Below, in pieces: positions 4,575 through 12,765 of a stretch of DNA of 64,000 nucleotides. The DNA is taken from positions 62,001-126,000 of the forward strand of contig JAFTXJ010000015.1 in the NCBI GenBank assembly GCA_017461625.1, read 5' to 3'. The notes below the pieces were generated by a model that saw nothing but the letters and a program-made list of their open reading frames with translations, made no database searches and was not told the DNA's origin. A program made the position numbers and the translations under genes. The stretch is from Clostridia bacterium (GTDB lineage: Bacteria; Bacillota; Clostridia; Oscillospirales; Acutalibacteraceae). Position 1 is the stretch's first letter, and every line of letters starts with the position of its first letter.

Positions 4575-5714
4575 ATGCCAAGAAAGTCAAATTCAAAGCG
4601 TTCAGACGGCCGTATTGCTGTTCAGGTTTACCTCGGCAAGGATGAGCAAGGCAAGCGTAAATACAAAACTGTTTACGGCAAAACGCAGAAAGAAGCCAAT
4701 CAAAAGGCTCAGGAAATCAAAGAGCGAATGAACAAAGGCCTCTCTCTTGACAGCTCTGATAACTTCGGCAAATGGGCTGACCATTGGCTAATGGTGAAGC
4801 AAGCAGAGGTTTCGACCAATCAATATAACCTCATTAAGAGCCGTATTGAGTTTTGGAAAGAGAATTTAGCCAACAGTGAAATGGCACTCCTCCGCCCTGT
4901 TGACCTTCAACCTGTTCTCAATGAGCTTGCCGCCTGCAACCCTCACACAGGCGAACCAACAGCAAAGAAAACTTTATCATCATATATACAGATATTATCC
5001 TCTGTGTTTGACTACAGCATTGACAACAGAGTTCTTGACTACAATCCTGCCAACCGTTTAAAACTGCCTAAATCAGCCCCACAGGGAACAAGACGAGGTC
5101 TTACAAAAGAAGAACGGCAAAGGGTGATTGAATTTGAACATCGAGGTCAGCCTGCAATGATGTTGCTGATGTTTTCAGGACTTCGCAGAGGTGAAGCCTC
5201 CGCCCTGCTGTGGTCTGATGTGGATTTTAAAAACGGCACTATCACCGTCAGTAAATCTTACGACTTTAAGCAGAACACAATCAAGCCACCGAAGAACGGC
5301 AAGACCCGAACAGTGAGCGTTCCTAAGATATTGACCGACTATCTGAAAAAGCTCCCGAAAAAATCAACCTTTGTTATTACCAACAAAAATGGCGGTATGA
5401 TGACCGAGAGCAGTTGGAAACGGTTGCTTGAATCGTACCTTTGTGATATGAATTTGAAATACGGTAAGTTTTCAAAGGAATACAAAAAGTTTTCCCCGGA
5501 AAAGATACCGTTTGTTATTGAGCCCTTTACCCTCCACTGCCTGAGACACACATTCTGCACAATGATGTATGAGGCAGGCGTGGATATCATGGTAGCTCAA
5601 AAGCAGATGGGGCACTCTGATGTAAAAACAACCCTCGCGATTTATACCCACCTTGAAAAAGAACACAACAAAAATAATATCGCAAAGCTCGATGAATATA
5701 TCAGCAATTTTTGA
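4575..5714 (+). CDS. int: Phage/ICE tyrosine integrase
   Basis: 379 residues, ATG 4575 behind AAAGGGCGG. It has an N-terminal arm-binding domain (residues ~10-60, three-stranded type of Tn916-like integrases), a core-binding SAM-like domain (~63-165) and a catalytic domain (~175-379). Catalytic residues visible are Arg204 (GLRRGE), Lys243, His321 and Arg324 (HCLRHTF), His347 (MGHSD) and Tyr357 (AIYTHL). The gene ends 137 bases from tRNA-fMet, so the tRNA 3' end is the probable attachment site. Direct repeats of TGACTTGCATTT follow the stop codon and may be arm-type sites. Confidence 0.95.
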   Translation: MPRKSNSKRSDGRIAVQVYLGKDEQGKRKYKTVYGKTQKEANQKAQEIKERMNKGLSLDSSDNFGKWADHWLMVKQAEVSTNQYNLIKSRIEFWKENLANSEMALLRPVDLQPVLNELAACNPHTGEPTAKKTLSSYIQILSSVFDYSIDNRVLDYNPANRLKLPKSAPQGTRRGLTKEERQRVIEFEHRGQPAMMLLMFSGLRRGEASALLWSDVDFKNGTITVSKSYDFKQNTIKPPKNGKTRTVSVPKILTDYLKKLPKKSTFVITNKNGGMMTESSWKRLLESYLCDMNLKYGKFSKEYKKFSPEKIPFVIEPFTLHCLRHTFCTMMYEAGVDIMVAQKQMGHSDVKTTLAIYTHLEKEHNKNNIAKLDEYISNF

Positions 5715-5740
5715 CTTGCATTTTGACTTGCATTTTTGTG
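5712..5740. repeat. Tandem TGACTTGCATTT repeats after int
   Basis: Two adjacent copies of (T)TGACTTGCATTTT begin at the int stop codon. Short direct repeats between an integrase gene and the target tRNA commonly serve as integrase or excisionase binding sites; that role is inferred. Confidence 0.4.
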
Positions 5741-5851
5741 ATTAGTTATGATGATTTATGACGATTTTCGGTGATTTCAACTTCATCGACAAAAAGAAGA
5801 AAACCCCAATTTTCGTTGATATTTCAACAAAAATCAAGGTTTTATCTTTGG

Positions 5852-5925
5852 TTGCGGAGGTAGGATTTGAACCTACGGCCTCCGGGTTATGAGCCCGACG
5901 AGCTACCAAGCTGCTCTACTCCGCG
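5852..5925 (-). tRNA. Initiator tRNA-fMet (CAT)
   Basis: 74 bases without encoded CCA. Acceptor starts CGCGGAG and ends CTCCGCA A with the C1-A72 mismatch that marks initiators. The anticodon stem has three G-C pairs (GGG/CCC) and anticodon CAT, and the T arm is standard. The 3' end faces the integrase gene, so this is the likely attB gene of the element to its left. The matching att copy at the far end is not in the window. Confidence 0.95.
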
Positions 5926-5956
5926 CTATTTAATTCTGTTCACAAGGAACTTTTAC

Positions 5957-5985
5957 ATTATACACATTAAGTATACGTTTGTCAA
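5957..5985 (-). promoter_or_regulatory. tRNA-fMet promoter
   Basis: Minus-strand TTGACA (5980-5985), 17-base spacer, TATAAT (5957-5962), about 30 bases before the mature tRNA. The rest of 5926-6170 is AT-rich with no gene seen. Confidence 0.85.
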
Positions 5986-6170
5986 TAGTTTTTTATTCTT
6001 TTTTTAATTAATTTTTATTTTGCATAAAATGAGGGTTGGTTTTTTGGAAGAAAACACAAAGTTTTTAAAAATTTTCAAAAATTAAAATTGAGCATTATAT
6101 ATGAAAAAACGAGAAAAACGAAGAAAAATCGAGAATTGAAATTGTAAATTAAAATTTCAGAAAAAAGTTG

Positions 6171-6199
6171 TTGACATTGTCCCCTGCTTGTGGTAGTAT
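6171..6199 (+). promoter_or_regulatory. rplM-rpsI promoter
   Basis: TTGACA (6171-6176), 17-base spacer, TAGTAT (6194-6199). The transcript leader is only about 30 bases, too short for the longer Firmicute L13 leader structure. Confidence 0.8.
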
Positions 6200-6235
6200 A
6201 TTCGGGCAGTTAAAAATTATACGGAGGTTTGATTT

Positions 6236-6664
6236 ATGTCAACTTACATGCCAAAAGCTGGCGAGATTGCTCGCAAATGGTATGTGCTCGATGCAGCAGG
6301 CAAGCCCATGGGCCGTGTTGCTGCTCAGGCCGCTGTTCTTCTTCGCGGTAAGCACAAGCCAACATTCGCTCCTCATGTTGATTGCGGTGACCATGTTATC
6401 ATCATCAACGCTGAGAAAGCAGTTCTTACAGGTAACAAACTCAATCAGAAAATGTATTATCATCACACCGGCTACATCGGCAACATGAAAGAGGTTAAGT
6501 ACAGCACTCTTATGCGTACAAAGCCCGCATTTGCTATGCAGCTTGCTGTTAAGGGTATGATTCCTGACACAGTTATCGGTCGCGATGCTCTTTCAAGACT
6601 TTGCGTTTACACAGGTGCAGAACACAAGCATGCGGCTCAGAAGCCCGAAGCTTGGGAATTATAA
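6236..6664 (+). CDS. rplM: 50S ribosomal protein L13
   Basis: 142 residues, the usual length. The start ATG 6236 lies behind ACGGAGG. Family signatures include [15 protein letters not shown] near the N-terminus, an internal [15 protein letters not shown] and YHHTGY. It is an early-assembling large-subunit protein. It is followed by rpsI after an 18-base gap in the conserved L13-S9 operon. Confidence 0.98.
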   Translation: MSTYMPKAGEIARKWYVLDAAGKPMGRVAAQAAVLLRGKHKPTFAPHVDCGDHVIIINAEKAVLTGNKLNQKMYYHHTGYIGNMKEVKYSTLMRTKPAFAMQLAVKGMIPDTVIGRDALSRLCVYTGAEHKHAAQKPEAWEL

Positions 6665-6682
6665 TGAAGGGAGGCTATTTTA

Positions 6683-7081
6683 ATGTACGATTCTAATCCT
6701 TATTTTTACGGTACAGGCCGCAGAAAGAAATCTGTAGCAAGAGTACGTGTTTATGCAGGTACAGGTAAAATCATCATCAATGACAGAGGAATCGACGATT
6801 ACTTCGGTCTTGATACACTTAAGCTCATCGTTCGTCAGCCTCTCGAGCTCACAGGCACAACTGAGAAGTTCGACATCGTTTGCCGTGTTGCAGGTGGTGG
6901 CGTTTCAGGCCAGGCAGGTGCTATCCGTCACGGTATTTCAAGAGCTCTTCTTCAGTATGACGAAGCTCTTCGTTCAGCTCTTAAGAAGGCAGGCTTCCTC
7001 ACTCGTGACCCACGTATGAAGGAAAGAAAGAAATACGGTCTCAAAGGTGCACGTCGTGCTCCCCAGTTCTCAAAGAGATAA
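6683..7081 (+). CDS. rpsI: 30S ribosomal protein S9
   Basis: 132 residues, with [14 protein letters not shown] at the N-terminus, [19 protein letters not shown] in the middle and the basic tail [17 protein letters not shown] that reaches the ribosomal P site. The last codons carry TCAAAGAGATAAGA (7070-7083), which is repeated at 8775-8788, so the 3' end appears to have served as an integration site without damaging the protein. Confidence 0.98.
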   Translation: MYDSNPYFYGTGRRKKSVARVRVYAGTGKIIINDRGIDDYFGLDTLKLIVRQPLELTGTTEKFDIVCRVAGGGVSGQAGAIRHGISRALLQYDEALRSALKKAGFLTRDPRMKERKKYGLKGARRAPQFSKR

Positions 7082-7083
7082 GA
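7070..7083 (+). repeat. Candidate attL, 3' end of rpsI
   Basis: TCAAAGAGATAAGA occurs here and again at 8775-8788, flanking an integrase pseudogene. A direct repeat of a gene 3' end around an integrase remnant is the mark of site-specific integration. Confidence 0.6.
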
Positions 7084-7098
7084 GAGTATACAAAATTC

Positions 7099-7130
7099 AA
7101 GGTCTTGGAGTTTTCTCCGAGACCTTTTTC
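7099..7130 (+). terminator. Terminator after rpsI
   Basis: Hairpin AAGGTCTTGGAG / CTCCGAGACCTT with loop TTTT, then a T-rich tail. It would lie inside the inserted element if the 7070/8775 repeats are att sites. Confidence 0.85.
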
Positions 7131-7260
7131 TTTACTTGTGAAAGCACCTGAAAGCGCTTGATAAATCAATGTTTTAAACAAAAAACGATTTAAATTTTAC
7201 ATTTTATGAAAACTTGTGAAAACACATAAAAGCATGTCATAATGTACCACTATATGGACC

Positions 7261-7290
7261 AAAAAAGAAGCCGGAATAAATCCGGCTTCT
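7261..7290 (-). terminator. Terminator of the integrase remnant
   Basis: Minus-strand hairpin AGAAGCCGGA / TCCGGCTTCT followed by TTTTTT. Between 7130 and 7260 there are several short repeats around GTGAAA and GAAAACTTGTG but no gene; they could be old integrase arm sites. Confidence 0.8.
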
Positions 7291-7305
7291 AAAACTATTA
7301 CTGCA

Positions 7306-8190
7306 TTATTTAAGTTTATTTAGCTCTTTGGTCAGGTCTTCAACAGTTAATTTTGCATAAACGTCAATACCAATATTACCGAATGCATGTCCCTGAATTT
7401 TACAGCGCTTAATTTCGTTTAACTCTTGTTCAGTCCATCATGTTGTAAATGTTGACCTCATATCATGTGGAAGATGCATTGCAATTTCGCCATCATATCT
7501 TTCATAGTTTAAAACTCCTAAAGCATCCAGCTTTGGGCACCAATACCCTTTCATAAAGCTGCTGTATTGGGTACTGAAATTAAAAGGTGTTCCATTTTTT
7601 CTCACAACGAGATATTCGGACACACTATACTCCATCCAGTTTTCCCAAAACTTCTTTGTTTTGTTGTGAATAGGGACAAAGCGCTTAGCATTTTTGTTTT
7701 TTCCTTGTTTAATTTCAAAGTAATTCTTTTCGAGACAAACATCAACCTTTTTGAGCTTAACAATCTCGCCAAAACGACAACCCGAGTATATACCCATCAA
7801 AACGAGTTGTATAAACATATCTGTTTCTGATGAATCCCACAACTTGTCTATTTCGGTTTGAGAAAAAGGATAATGTTTTTCGCTTTTACTTTGTGCAGCT
7901 GTTTTTATTTTAAAGACTTCTTTCTTTTCATTGTTGATTATCTCATTGATGAGAGCATAATCTCTTAAGTAATTTATAAGAATTTTCATTTTTCGTTGCA
8001 TAGGCTGATTTTTGCTTTTCACCGCCGCCATCAGGTCTTTATTTTTAATTTCAGTAAACTTTGTGTTATGAACCGAACTGAAGGCAGAAAATGCAGCACG
8101 ATGTCCGTGGAATGAAGAAGACCTTTCTACATCAAAAGGGTCCTTTTTTTGGTCTACAGCTACCTCTTCTAAATGTTCCTTATACCACTC
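7306..8190 (-). pseudogene. Tyrosine integrase, decayed
   Basis: The minus-strand frame reads EWYKEHLEEVAVDQKKDPF at its left end and GHAFGNIGIDVYAKLT near its right end, about 294 codons. It has an in-frame TGA at 7438-7440 directly after DMRSTFTT, and a TAA (8191-8193) where more N-terminal sequence should be. Catalytic residues remain (GCRFGE Arg, LPHDMRSTF, QGHAFG His, VYAKL Tyr), but the stop splits the HxxR box from the His and Tyr. No start codon is present. It lies between the two 14-base rpsI repeats and is the presumed recombinase of that element. Confidence 0.85.
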
Positions 8191-8193
8191 TTA

Positions 8194-8539
8194 CCTAATA
8201 AAAATCAGTAGTAATAACAATGCAAGTTATCACATACTTGATGCAAAGCACAGTAGCCCCAACAATATTAAACGATATCAGCTACCATTTTTAGCGTTTA
8301 AGTATCTTTTCTCAATAAGCACTTTACAAAACGGTAAAAGTGTAGATAGTATGTGTATTATTTGTGGTAAAACAACGCACAATTCTTCAGAGAATATATA
8401 TGACATCGCAGAAACAATGGATATTAACATACATCCTATGGCGCATATATGTAATGTCACCGGTGATGATATTGATAACGATAAATATTTAATCGAATAC
8501 ATCGGAAAAATCGAAGAATTGGCTTCTCAAACTATTTGA
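8194..8539 (+). pseudogene. C-terminal fragment of a nuclease-like protein
   Basis: The open frame has no good start. It reads NASYHILDAKHSSPNN, then LPFLAFKYLFSIS, then MCIICGKTTH and IHPMAHICNVTGDD before stopping. The D-A-K of ILDAKHSS preceded by a hydrophobic strand resembles the last part of a PD-(D/E)XK nuclease core. The N-terminal part is missing where the integrase remnant begins. An internal ATG (8351) would give only 62 residues. I regard it as cargo debris of the decayed element. Confidence 0.4.
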
Positions 8540-8774
8540 GCAATTTTGTTTAAATAATAAAGAACTGACCTCAAATGAAGTCGGCTCAGTTTATACACAG
8601 AAATGTATCTCTGGTCTTCAAGACACAGAACTGTCCTCTGTCTTTTATTTTGATTTAGAAAAGCACCCATAGCTTTTACATTTTTAGAGCTAAAAACTCG
8701 TTAATAGGTACAAATTTAACCACAAGTGGACCAAGAAAGCCTTGAAAGCCTTATATATCAACGAACCGCATTTT

Positions 8775-8788
8775 TCAAAGAGATAAGA
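8775..8788 (+). repeat. Candidate attR, rpsI 3'-end repeat
   Basis: TCAAAGAGATAAGA, identical to the 3' end of rpsI at 7070-7083. The 1.7 kb between the copies carries the integrase and nuclease remnants. Confidence 0.6.
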
Positions 8789-8803
8789 ATTTCTTACAAT
8801 TTA

Positions 8804-8835
8804 CAGCACTCACTTCGGTGGGTGCTGTTTTTTTC
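8804..8835 (+). terminator. Strong terminator, probably the original rpsI one
   Basis: Ten-pair hairpin CAGCACTCAC / GTGGGTGCTG with a TTCG tetraloop and seven T. It follows the candidate attR by 15 bases, as expected if it ended the rpL13-S9 operon before the insertion. I see no gene between 8540 and 8947. Confidence 0.85.
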
Positions 8836-8926
8836 AGCTGGCACGAAGCAACTGCGGAATTGTTGGCAAAAGCCCTGGTTCGAAGCCATTTTTGAATCCA
8901 CCCACCGTTTCACAGTCCCCTGCTAT

Positions 8927-8956
8927 AAAAAAAGACAGCTGAATTAATCAACCGTC
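8927..8956 (-). terminator. Terminator of the small RHH gene
   Basis: Minus-strand hairpin of nine pairs including three G-T pairs, starting in the stop codon region, followed by TTTTTTT. A 15-base copy of part of it (AATCAACCGTCTTTT) recurs at 9502-9516. Confidence 0.65.
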
Positions 8957-9127
8957 TTTTTCATCATTTAAATTATCTAATGCAACTCTAACAGCCTCAA
9001 CAACAAAAGCAGTAAACGTGCAATTTGTCCCTTTAATAGAATTTTCAACACTTTCAATCACATCGTTGGGAAACCTAATACACTTATTTGTTGTTGGTGG
9101 TATCGAAGGAACTTTAAATTTTCTCAT
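8948..9127 (-). CDS. Small ribbon-helix-helix-like regulator
   Basis: 59 residues from ATG 9127 behind AGAGGTGAT. The pattern TTNKCIRFPNDVIESVENSI, then CTFTAFVVEAVRVAL, fits a strand-helix-helix protein of the YlcI/Arc-like kind. It probably binds DNA as a dimer. The target is unknown; it is alone on its strand beside the rpsI insertion and could be further element cargo. Confidence 0.7.
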   Translation of the reverse strand: MRKFKVPSIPPTTNKCIRFPNDVIESVENSIKGTNCTFTAFVVEAVRVALDNLNDEKDG

Positions 9128-9189
9128 AAAATCACCTCTGCAAAACAATTTTATATGCAACAATATTTATTGTATGCATAACAAATGTA

Positions 9190-9218
9190 TTGCATTTATC
9201 TAGAATTTATGCTAAAAT
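9190..9218 (+). promoter_or_regulatory. Promoter of the zinc-ribbon gene
   Basis: TTGCAT (9190-9195), 17-base spacer, TAAAAT (9213-9218). Confidence 0.65.
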
Positions 9219-9246
9219 CTAAGCACTATAATTATGGAGGTGCATT

Positions 9247-9480
9247 ATGGTTTGTCCAAAGTGTAACTGTGAAAACGTTTTAATAACAACTGAACAAGTA
9301 TCTTCGAAGACAAAAGGTAAAGGAATGGGGTGTCTTTGGGGTATAGGTCGCTGGTTTTTAATTATTTGTACCTGTGGTCTTTGGTTGCTTGTTGGAAAAA
9401 GAAGAAAAACAGAAAAAACAAAAATTAAAAACAATACTGTCTGCATTTGCCAAAACTGTGGGCACAAATGGACCATTTAA
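9247..9480 (+). CDS. Small zinc-ribbon membrane protein
   Basis: 77 residues, ATG 9247 behind TGGAGGTG. A CPKC pair at residues 3-6 and a CQNC pair near residue 68-71 flank a hydrophobic stretch (GCLWGIGRWFLIICTCGLWLLVG), reminiscent of LITAF-type proteins in which two halves of one zinc site are separated by a membrane-inserted hairpin. A basic segment follows the hydrophobic part. Function unknown. Confidence 0.75.
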   Translation: MVCPKCNCENVLITTEQVSSKTKGKGMGCLWGIGRWFLIICTCGLWLLVGKRRKTEKTKIKNNTVCICQNCGHKWTI

Positions 9481-9484
9481 TTTT

Positions 9485-9520
9485 AAAAGACGGTTGAAAT
9501 CAATCAACCGTCTTTTCATT
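9485..9520. terminator. Bidirectional terminator
   Basis: Hairpin AAAAGACGGTTGA / TCAACCGTCTTTT with A/T tails on both sides. It ends both the zinc-ribbon gene and eutH, whose last codons it includes. Confidence 0.85.
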
Positions 9521-10582
9521 TTTTATCAGTTTTTTGCTCATGGGGATTGCGACGAAGATGGCACAAACTGCAGAAATGAGTTTGCCCAATGTTACGCTGA
9601 AGATATAATCATCATTAAATGCCATTGTAAATGCGATATGGTCGGTGAAAGCAAATGCGGCAGAAACGGCAAATGCTGAATTGATAACCACTCCCCTGCG
9701 GTCCATATCCTTCATATCTTCAAAGGTTGTGGCACTTGTGGCAAGGGTGGATACAAGACCTTTTACCGAAGCATCATTTATACCAAGCTTCTGACCTGCT
9801 TTGTTAAGTGGCTTGTTGAAAATCTTTGCAAGGATATAAAGAAGGGGCAAAGCACCCGTCATTACACAAGCGGCATTAAGCACCAAGGACATTGCGTTTT
9901 CAATGGAATCTACATAAGGAAGAGGCTTGTACCCTGTTAAAAATGTGATAATTCCAACAGCGAGGCCAACGGTGATAATGGCTTTCATTATATAGCCTAA
10001 AACGCTGAAAATTCTGACGCACACATTGGGGATTTTCAGAAGCCCTATTGCGATAATTCCTGAAAAAACAACAAGAGGAATCATATTGATTATGAGTGTT
10101 TTAAAGGGCAGTCTGAGAATCAGACCTGACACAATGCAACCCACAGGGATTGTAACAATACCGCACAAAAGGCCAAGCAAAGTATCGTGATGCTGCTCTT
10201 TTTTGACAACACTCATTGCAAAGGGAATTGTAAATGAAATTGTGCAACCCATCATAGAGGCAACCACAAGGCCGTTAAAATAGCCCAAAGCCTCGTTGTT
10301 TGCAAGCTGAGCTGAAAGAGACGCACCACCCTGATCATTGGCAAAAATCGAGCCGGTGATAATTGACGGATCGATGAAATCGGGCAAGATTTTTATTATC
10401 GGTTCAAGGTAGTGAGCAATCAACGGAGACATAATAATCATACCCACCATTGAAATTGCCAAAGGACCCAGCATATATATTCCTTTTTCAAATTCCTTAC
10501 CTAAGCCCAGTTTACTGCCGAAAATTCTGTCTAACGCAGCAACAATGGCAAAGGCAACCATTACATAAGAAAGTACATTCAT
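9500..10582 (-). CDS. eutH: Ethanolamine transporter EutH
   Basis: About 360 residues from ATG 10582 behind CAGGTGATTTG; a TTG just upstream is less likely. It is a polytopic membrane protein of about ten helices. EutH features visible include PDFIDPSIITGSIFANDQGGASLSAQL and a C-terminal DHIAFTMAFND. It would facilitate ethanolamine entry. No other eut gene is in the window; it stands alone after the his operon, separated from hisIE by a terminator. Confidence 0.88.
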   Translation of the reverse strand: MNVLSYVMVAFAIVAALDRIFGSKLGLGKEFEKGIYMLGPLAISMVGMIIMSPLIAHYLEPIIKILPDFIDPSIITGSIFANDQGGASLSAQLANNEALGYFNGLVVASMMGCTISFTIPFAMSVVKKEQHHDTLLGLLCGIVTIPVGCIVSGLILRLPFKTLIINMIPLVVFSGIIAIGLLKIPNVCVRIFSVLGYIMKAIITVGLAVGIITFLTGYKPLPYVDSIENAMSLVLNAACVMTGALPLLYILAKIFNKPLNKAGQKLGINDASVKGLVSTLATSATTFEDMKDMDRRGVVINSAFAVSAAFAFTDHIAFTMAFNDDYIFSVTLGKLISAVCAIFVAIPMSKKLIKNEKTVD

Positions 10583-10611
10583 CAAATCACCTGCTAAAGG
10601 ATACCATATTT

Positions 10612-10639
10612 ATAAAACCCTGTCAATCGACAGGGTTTG
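10612..10639 (-). terminator. his operon terminator
   Basis: Hairpin AAACCCTGTC / GACAGGGTTT, then TTTTATAAA on the minus strand, between hisIE and eutH. Confidence 0.8.
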
Positions 10640-10642
10640 ACT

Positions 10643-11278
10643 TTACTGCATTCTTTCTTGCTTAACTTTATGATCGATGATATGGCGCTTGGCAAGCTCG
10701 GCAGTTACTTCATCAAGGGAAATGCCTGCATCAATCATAAGCACGGTGATGTGATAAAGAAGATCGGCAATTTCATAAATTGTTTCTTCCTTATCCTGTG
10801 CTTTAGCTGCAATAATAACCTCGGTGCACTCCTCGCCCACCTTTTTGAGGATTTTATCTGTTCCCTTTTCAAAGAGATAGGTTGTGTATGAGCCCTCTTT
10901 CTTTTCAAGCTTTCTGCCAAGGAGCATTTTGTAAAGTCCTTCATAAGAAAATGCTTCATCTTCTTTTTCATCAATTACATTGAAGAAACAGCTTTCACTG
11001 CCTGTATGGCAAGCAGGGCCGTCTTTGATAACATCAACAAGAAGAGTGTCACAATCACAATCTGTTCTGATTGACACAATGTGCTGGCGGTTGCCTGAGG
11101 TTTCACCCTTACGCCACAATTCCTGACGGCTGCGGCTGTAGAAGCAGGTCATACCTTCTTCAAGGCTGATTTTAAGGCTCTCTTCATTCATATAAGCGAG
11201 CATAAGAACCTTTTTTGTATAGTGGTCCTGAACGATTGCAGGGATAAGTCCGTTAGCGTCATATTTAAGCTTTACCAT
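10643..11278 (-). CDS. hisIE: Bifunctional PRA-cyclohydrolase / PRA-pyrophosphatase
   Basis: 211 residues. Residues 1-~110 are the HisI cyclohydrolase, with metal-binding Cys in DCDCDTLLV and the HTGSESCFF motif. Residues ~115-205 are the HisE pyrophosphohydrolase, with the MazG-like helices [15 protein letters not shown] and YEIADLLYH. It catalyses steps 2 and 3 of histidine synthesis and is the last gene of the operon, starting two bases after hisF ends. Confidence 0.97.
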   Translation of the reverse strand: MVKLKYDANGLIPAIVQDHYTKKVLMLAYMNEESLKISLEEGMTCFYSRSRQELWRKGETSGNRQHIVSIRTDCDCDTLLVDVIKDGPACHTGSESCFFNVIDEKEDEAFSYEGLYKMLLGRKLEKKEGSYTTYLFEKGTDKILKKVGEECTEVIIAAKAQDKEETIYEIADLLYHITVLMIDAGISLDEVTAELAKRHIIDHKVKQERMQ

Positions 11279-11280
11279 AA

Positions 11281-12036
11281 TTACACTCTCATTTCTATAT
11301 TGTTATCGTTAAGATACTTTTTCAAATCTTTGATATAAACTTCTTTAAAATGGAAAATTGAAGCGGCAAGACCTGCATCGGCTACGCCTGCGTTGAAAAG
11401 CTCAAGGAAGTCTTCTTTTTTGCCTGCTCCGCCACTTGCGATAACAGGCACAGAAACTCTTGACTGGATTTCGTGAAGCATTTCAATATCAAAACCGTTT
11501 TTAACACCGTCGGTATCAATACTATTAACCACAAGCTCACCTGCACCGCGGTTAACACCGTCAACAGCCCATTGAATGGCATCAATGCCTGTGTCAATTC
11601 TTCCACCTTTTGAAAAGAGGTGGAATTTGCCGTCAACACGCTTGATATCCATTGAAAGAACAACACACTGGTCACCGTATTTTTTGGCTCCTCGCTCAAT
11701 GAGGGTCGGGTCTTTGATAGCTCCGCTGTTAACAGAAACCTTATCTGCACCGCAACCGAGCACTCTTTCAAAATCCTCAAGAGTGTTGATGCCACCGCCT
11801 ACGGTGAGGGGGATGAATATTTCTGAAGCAACTTCTTTAAGGGCATCAGTAAAAAGACCTCTGCCTTCAAATGAAGCTGTTATATCATAAAAAACAAGCT
11901 CATCAGCTCCGCTTTCATTATAAAAACGTGCAAGCTCAACGGGTGATGCAACATCCTGAATCCCTTCAAAATTGACACCCTTAACTACCCTGCCGTTACG
12001 AACATCAAGGCAAGGGATAATTCTGTGAGTAATCAT
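11281..12036 (-). CDS. hisF: Imidazole glycerol phosphate synthase, cyclase subunit
   Basis: 251 residues, TIM barrel. It begins [19 protein letters not shown], with the catalytic Asp of CLDV at the N-terminal strand and a second in NSIDTDG. With HisH it converts PRFAR and glutamine-derived ammonia to IGP and AICAR. Its ATG overlaps the hisA stop (ATGA). Confidence 0.97.
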   Translation of the reverse strand: MITHRIIPCLDVRNGRVVKGVNFEGIQDVASPVELARFYNESGADELVFYDITASFEGRGLFTDALKEVASEIFIPLTVGGGINTLEDFERVLGCGADKVSVNSGAIKDPTLIERGAKKYGDQCVVLSMDIKRVDGKFHLFSKGGRIDTGIDAIQWAVDGVNRGAGELVVNSIDTDGVKNGFDIEMLHEIQSRVSVPVIASGGAGKKEDFLELFNAGVADAGLAASIFHFKEVYIKDLKKYLNDNNIEMRV

Positions 12037-12755
12037 CTGTTACCTCCTGCTAAACTGAGCACTCTTTCAAGAGAAAGCTTGCCTGAATAAATTGCTTTGC
12101 CCACAATGGCTGCATAGGTGTTCATTGAAGCGAGCTGAGTAATTTCATCCTCAAAGGTGATTCCGCCTGAAGCCACAATGTCAAGACCGTCGATTTTTGC
12201 AAGCTCTTTATAAATTTCAAGGTTTGTGCCTGTGAGTGTGCCGTCTTTGGAAATGTCGGTATAAATCACGGTTTTAACACCTGTGTCACGAAGCTTTTTG
12301 CAGAATTCAACTGAATCAACATCGGTAACCTCAAGCCAACCGCCAACGGCAACCTTGCCGTCTTTGGCATCAACACCAACGGCAACAGCATCACCGTAAA
12401 GGCTAACAGCTTCTTCCACAAACGGGTAATTTTTAACAGCGGCAGTGCCGATGATTGTACGGTCAACACCTAAATCAAGATAAGCCTTAAGACGGTCTAT
12501 GTTACGGATTCCTCCGCCTACCTCAATAAAAAACTCATTATATTTACAAAGGGCTTTAATCACTTCAAAATTGGCTGTTGTGCCGTCTTTTGCTCCGTCA
12601 AGGTCAACAACGTGGAGGTTGCGGGCACCTTTTGCGATAAATTCCTCTGCTATTTTTTCGGGTGAATCGCTGTAAACAGTCATTCTGTCATAATCGCCCT
12701 CAGTAAGGCGGACTACCTTACCTGAGCGTATATCTATTGCAGGAAAAATTTCCAT
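12033..12755 (-). CDS. hisA: ProFAR isomerase
   Basis: 240 residues from ATG 12755 behind AAGGAGATAG. It begins [17 protein letters not shown] with the catalytic Asp in PAIDI, and the second Asp lies in [13 protein letters not shown]-barrel enzyme homologous to HisF, it isomerises ProFAR to PRFAR. The start overlaps nothing but sits 10 bases inside the hisH 3' end region. Confidence 0.97.
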   Translation of the reverse strand: MEIFPAIDIRSGKVVRLTEGDYDRMTVYSDSPEKIAEEFIAKGARNLHVVDLDGAKDGTTANFEVIKALCKYNEFFIEVGGGIRNIDRLKAYLDLGVDRTIIGTAAVKNYPFVEEAVSLYGDAVAVGVDAKDGKVAVGGWLEVTDVDSVEFCKKLRDTGVKTVIYTDISKDGTLTGTNLEIYKELAKIDGLDIVASGGITFEDEITQLASMNTYAAIVGKAIYSGKLSLERVLSLAGGNR

Positions 12756-12765
12756 AACTATCTCC

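Noticed and set aside
7438-7440. TGA in the integrase as selenocysteine or recoded codon
   Set aside because: No SECIS-like hairpin, neighbouring genes use TGA as stop, and the N-terminus is also truncated, so decay is simpler.
8569-8597. Hairpin AACTGA/TCAGTT as a terminator of the nuclease fragment
   Set aside because: The stem is short and interrupted, and no T-run follows.
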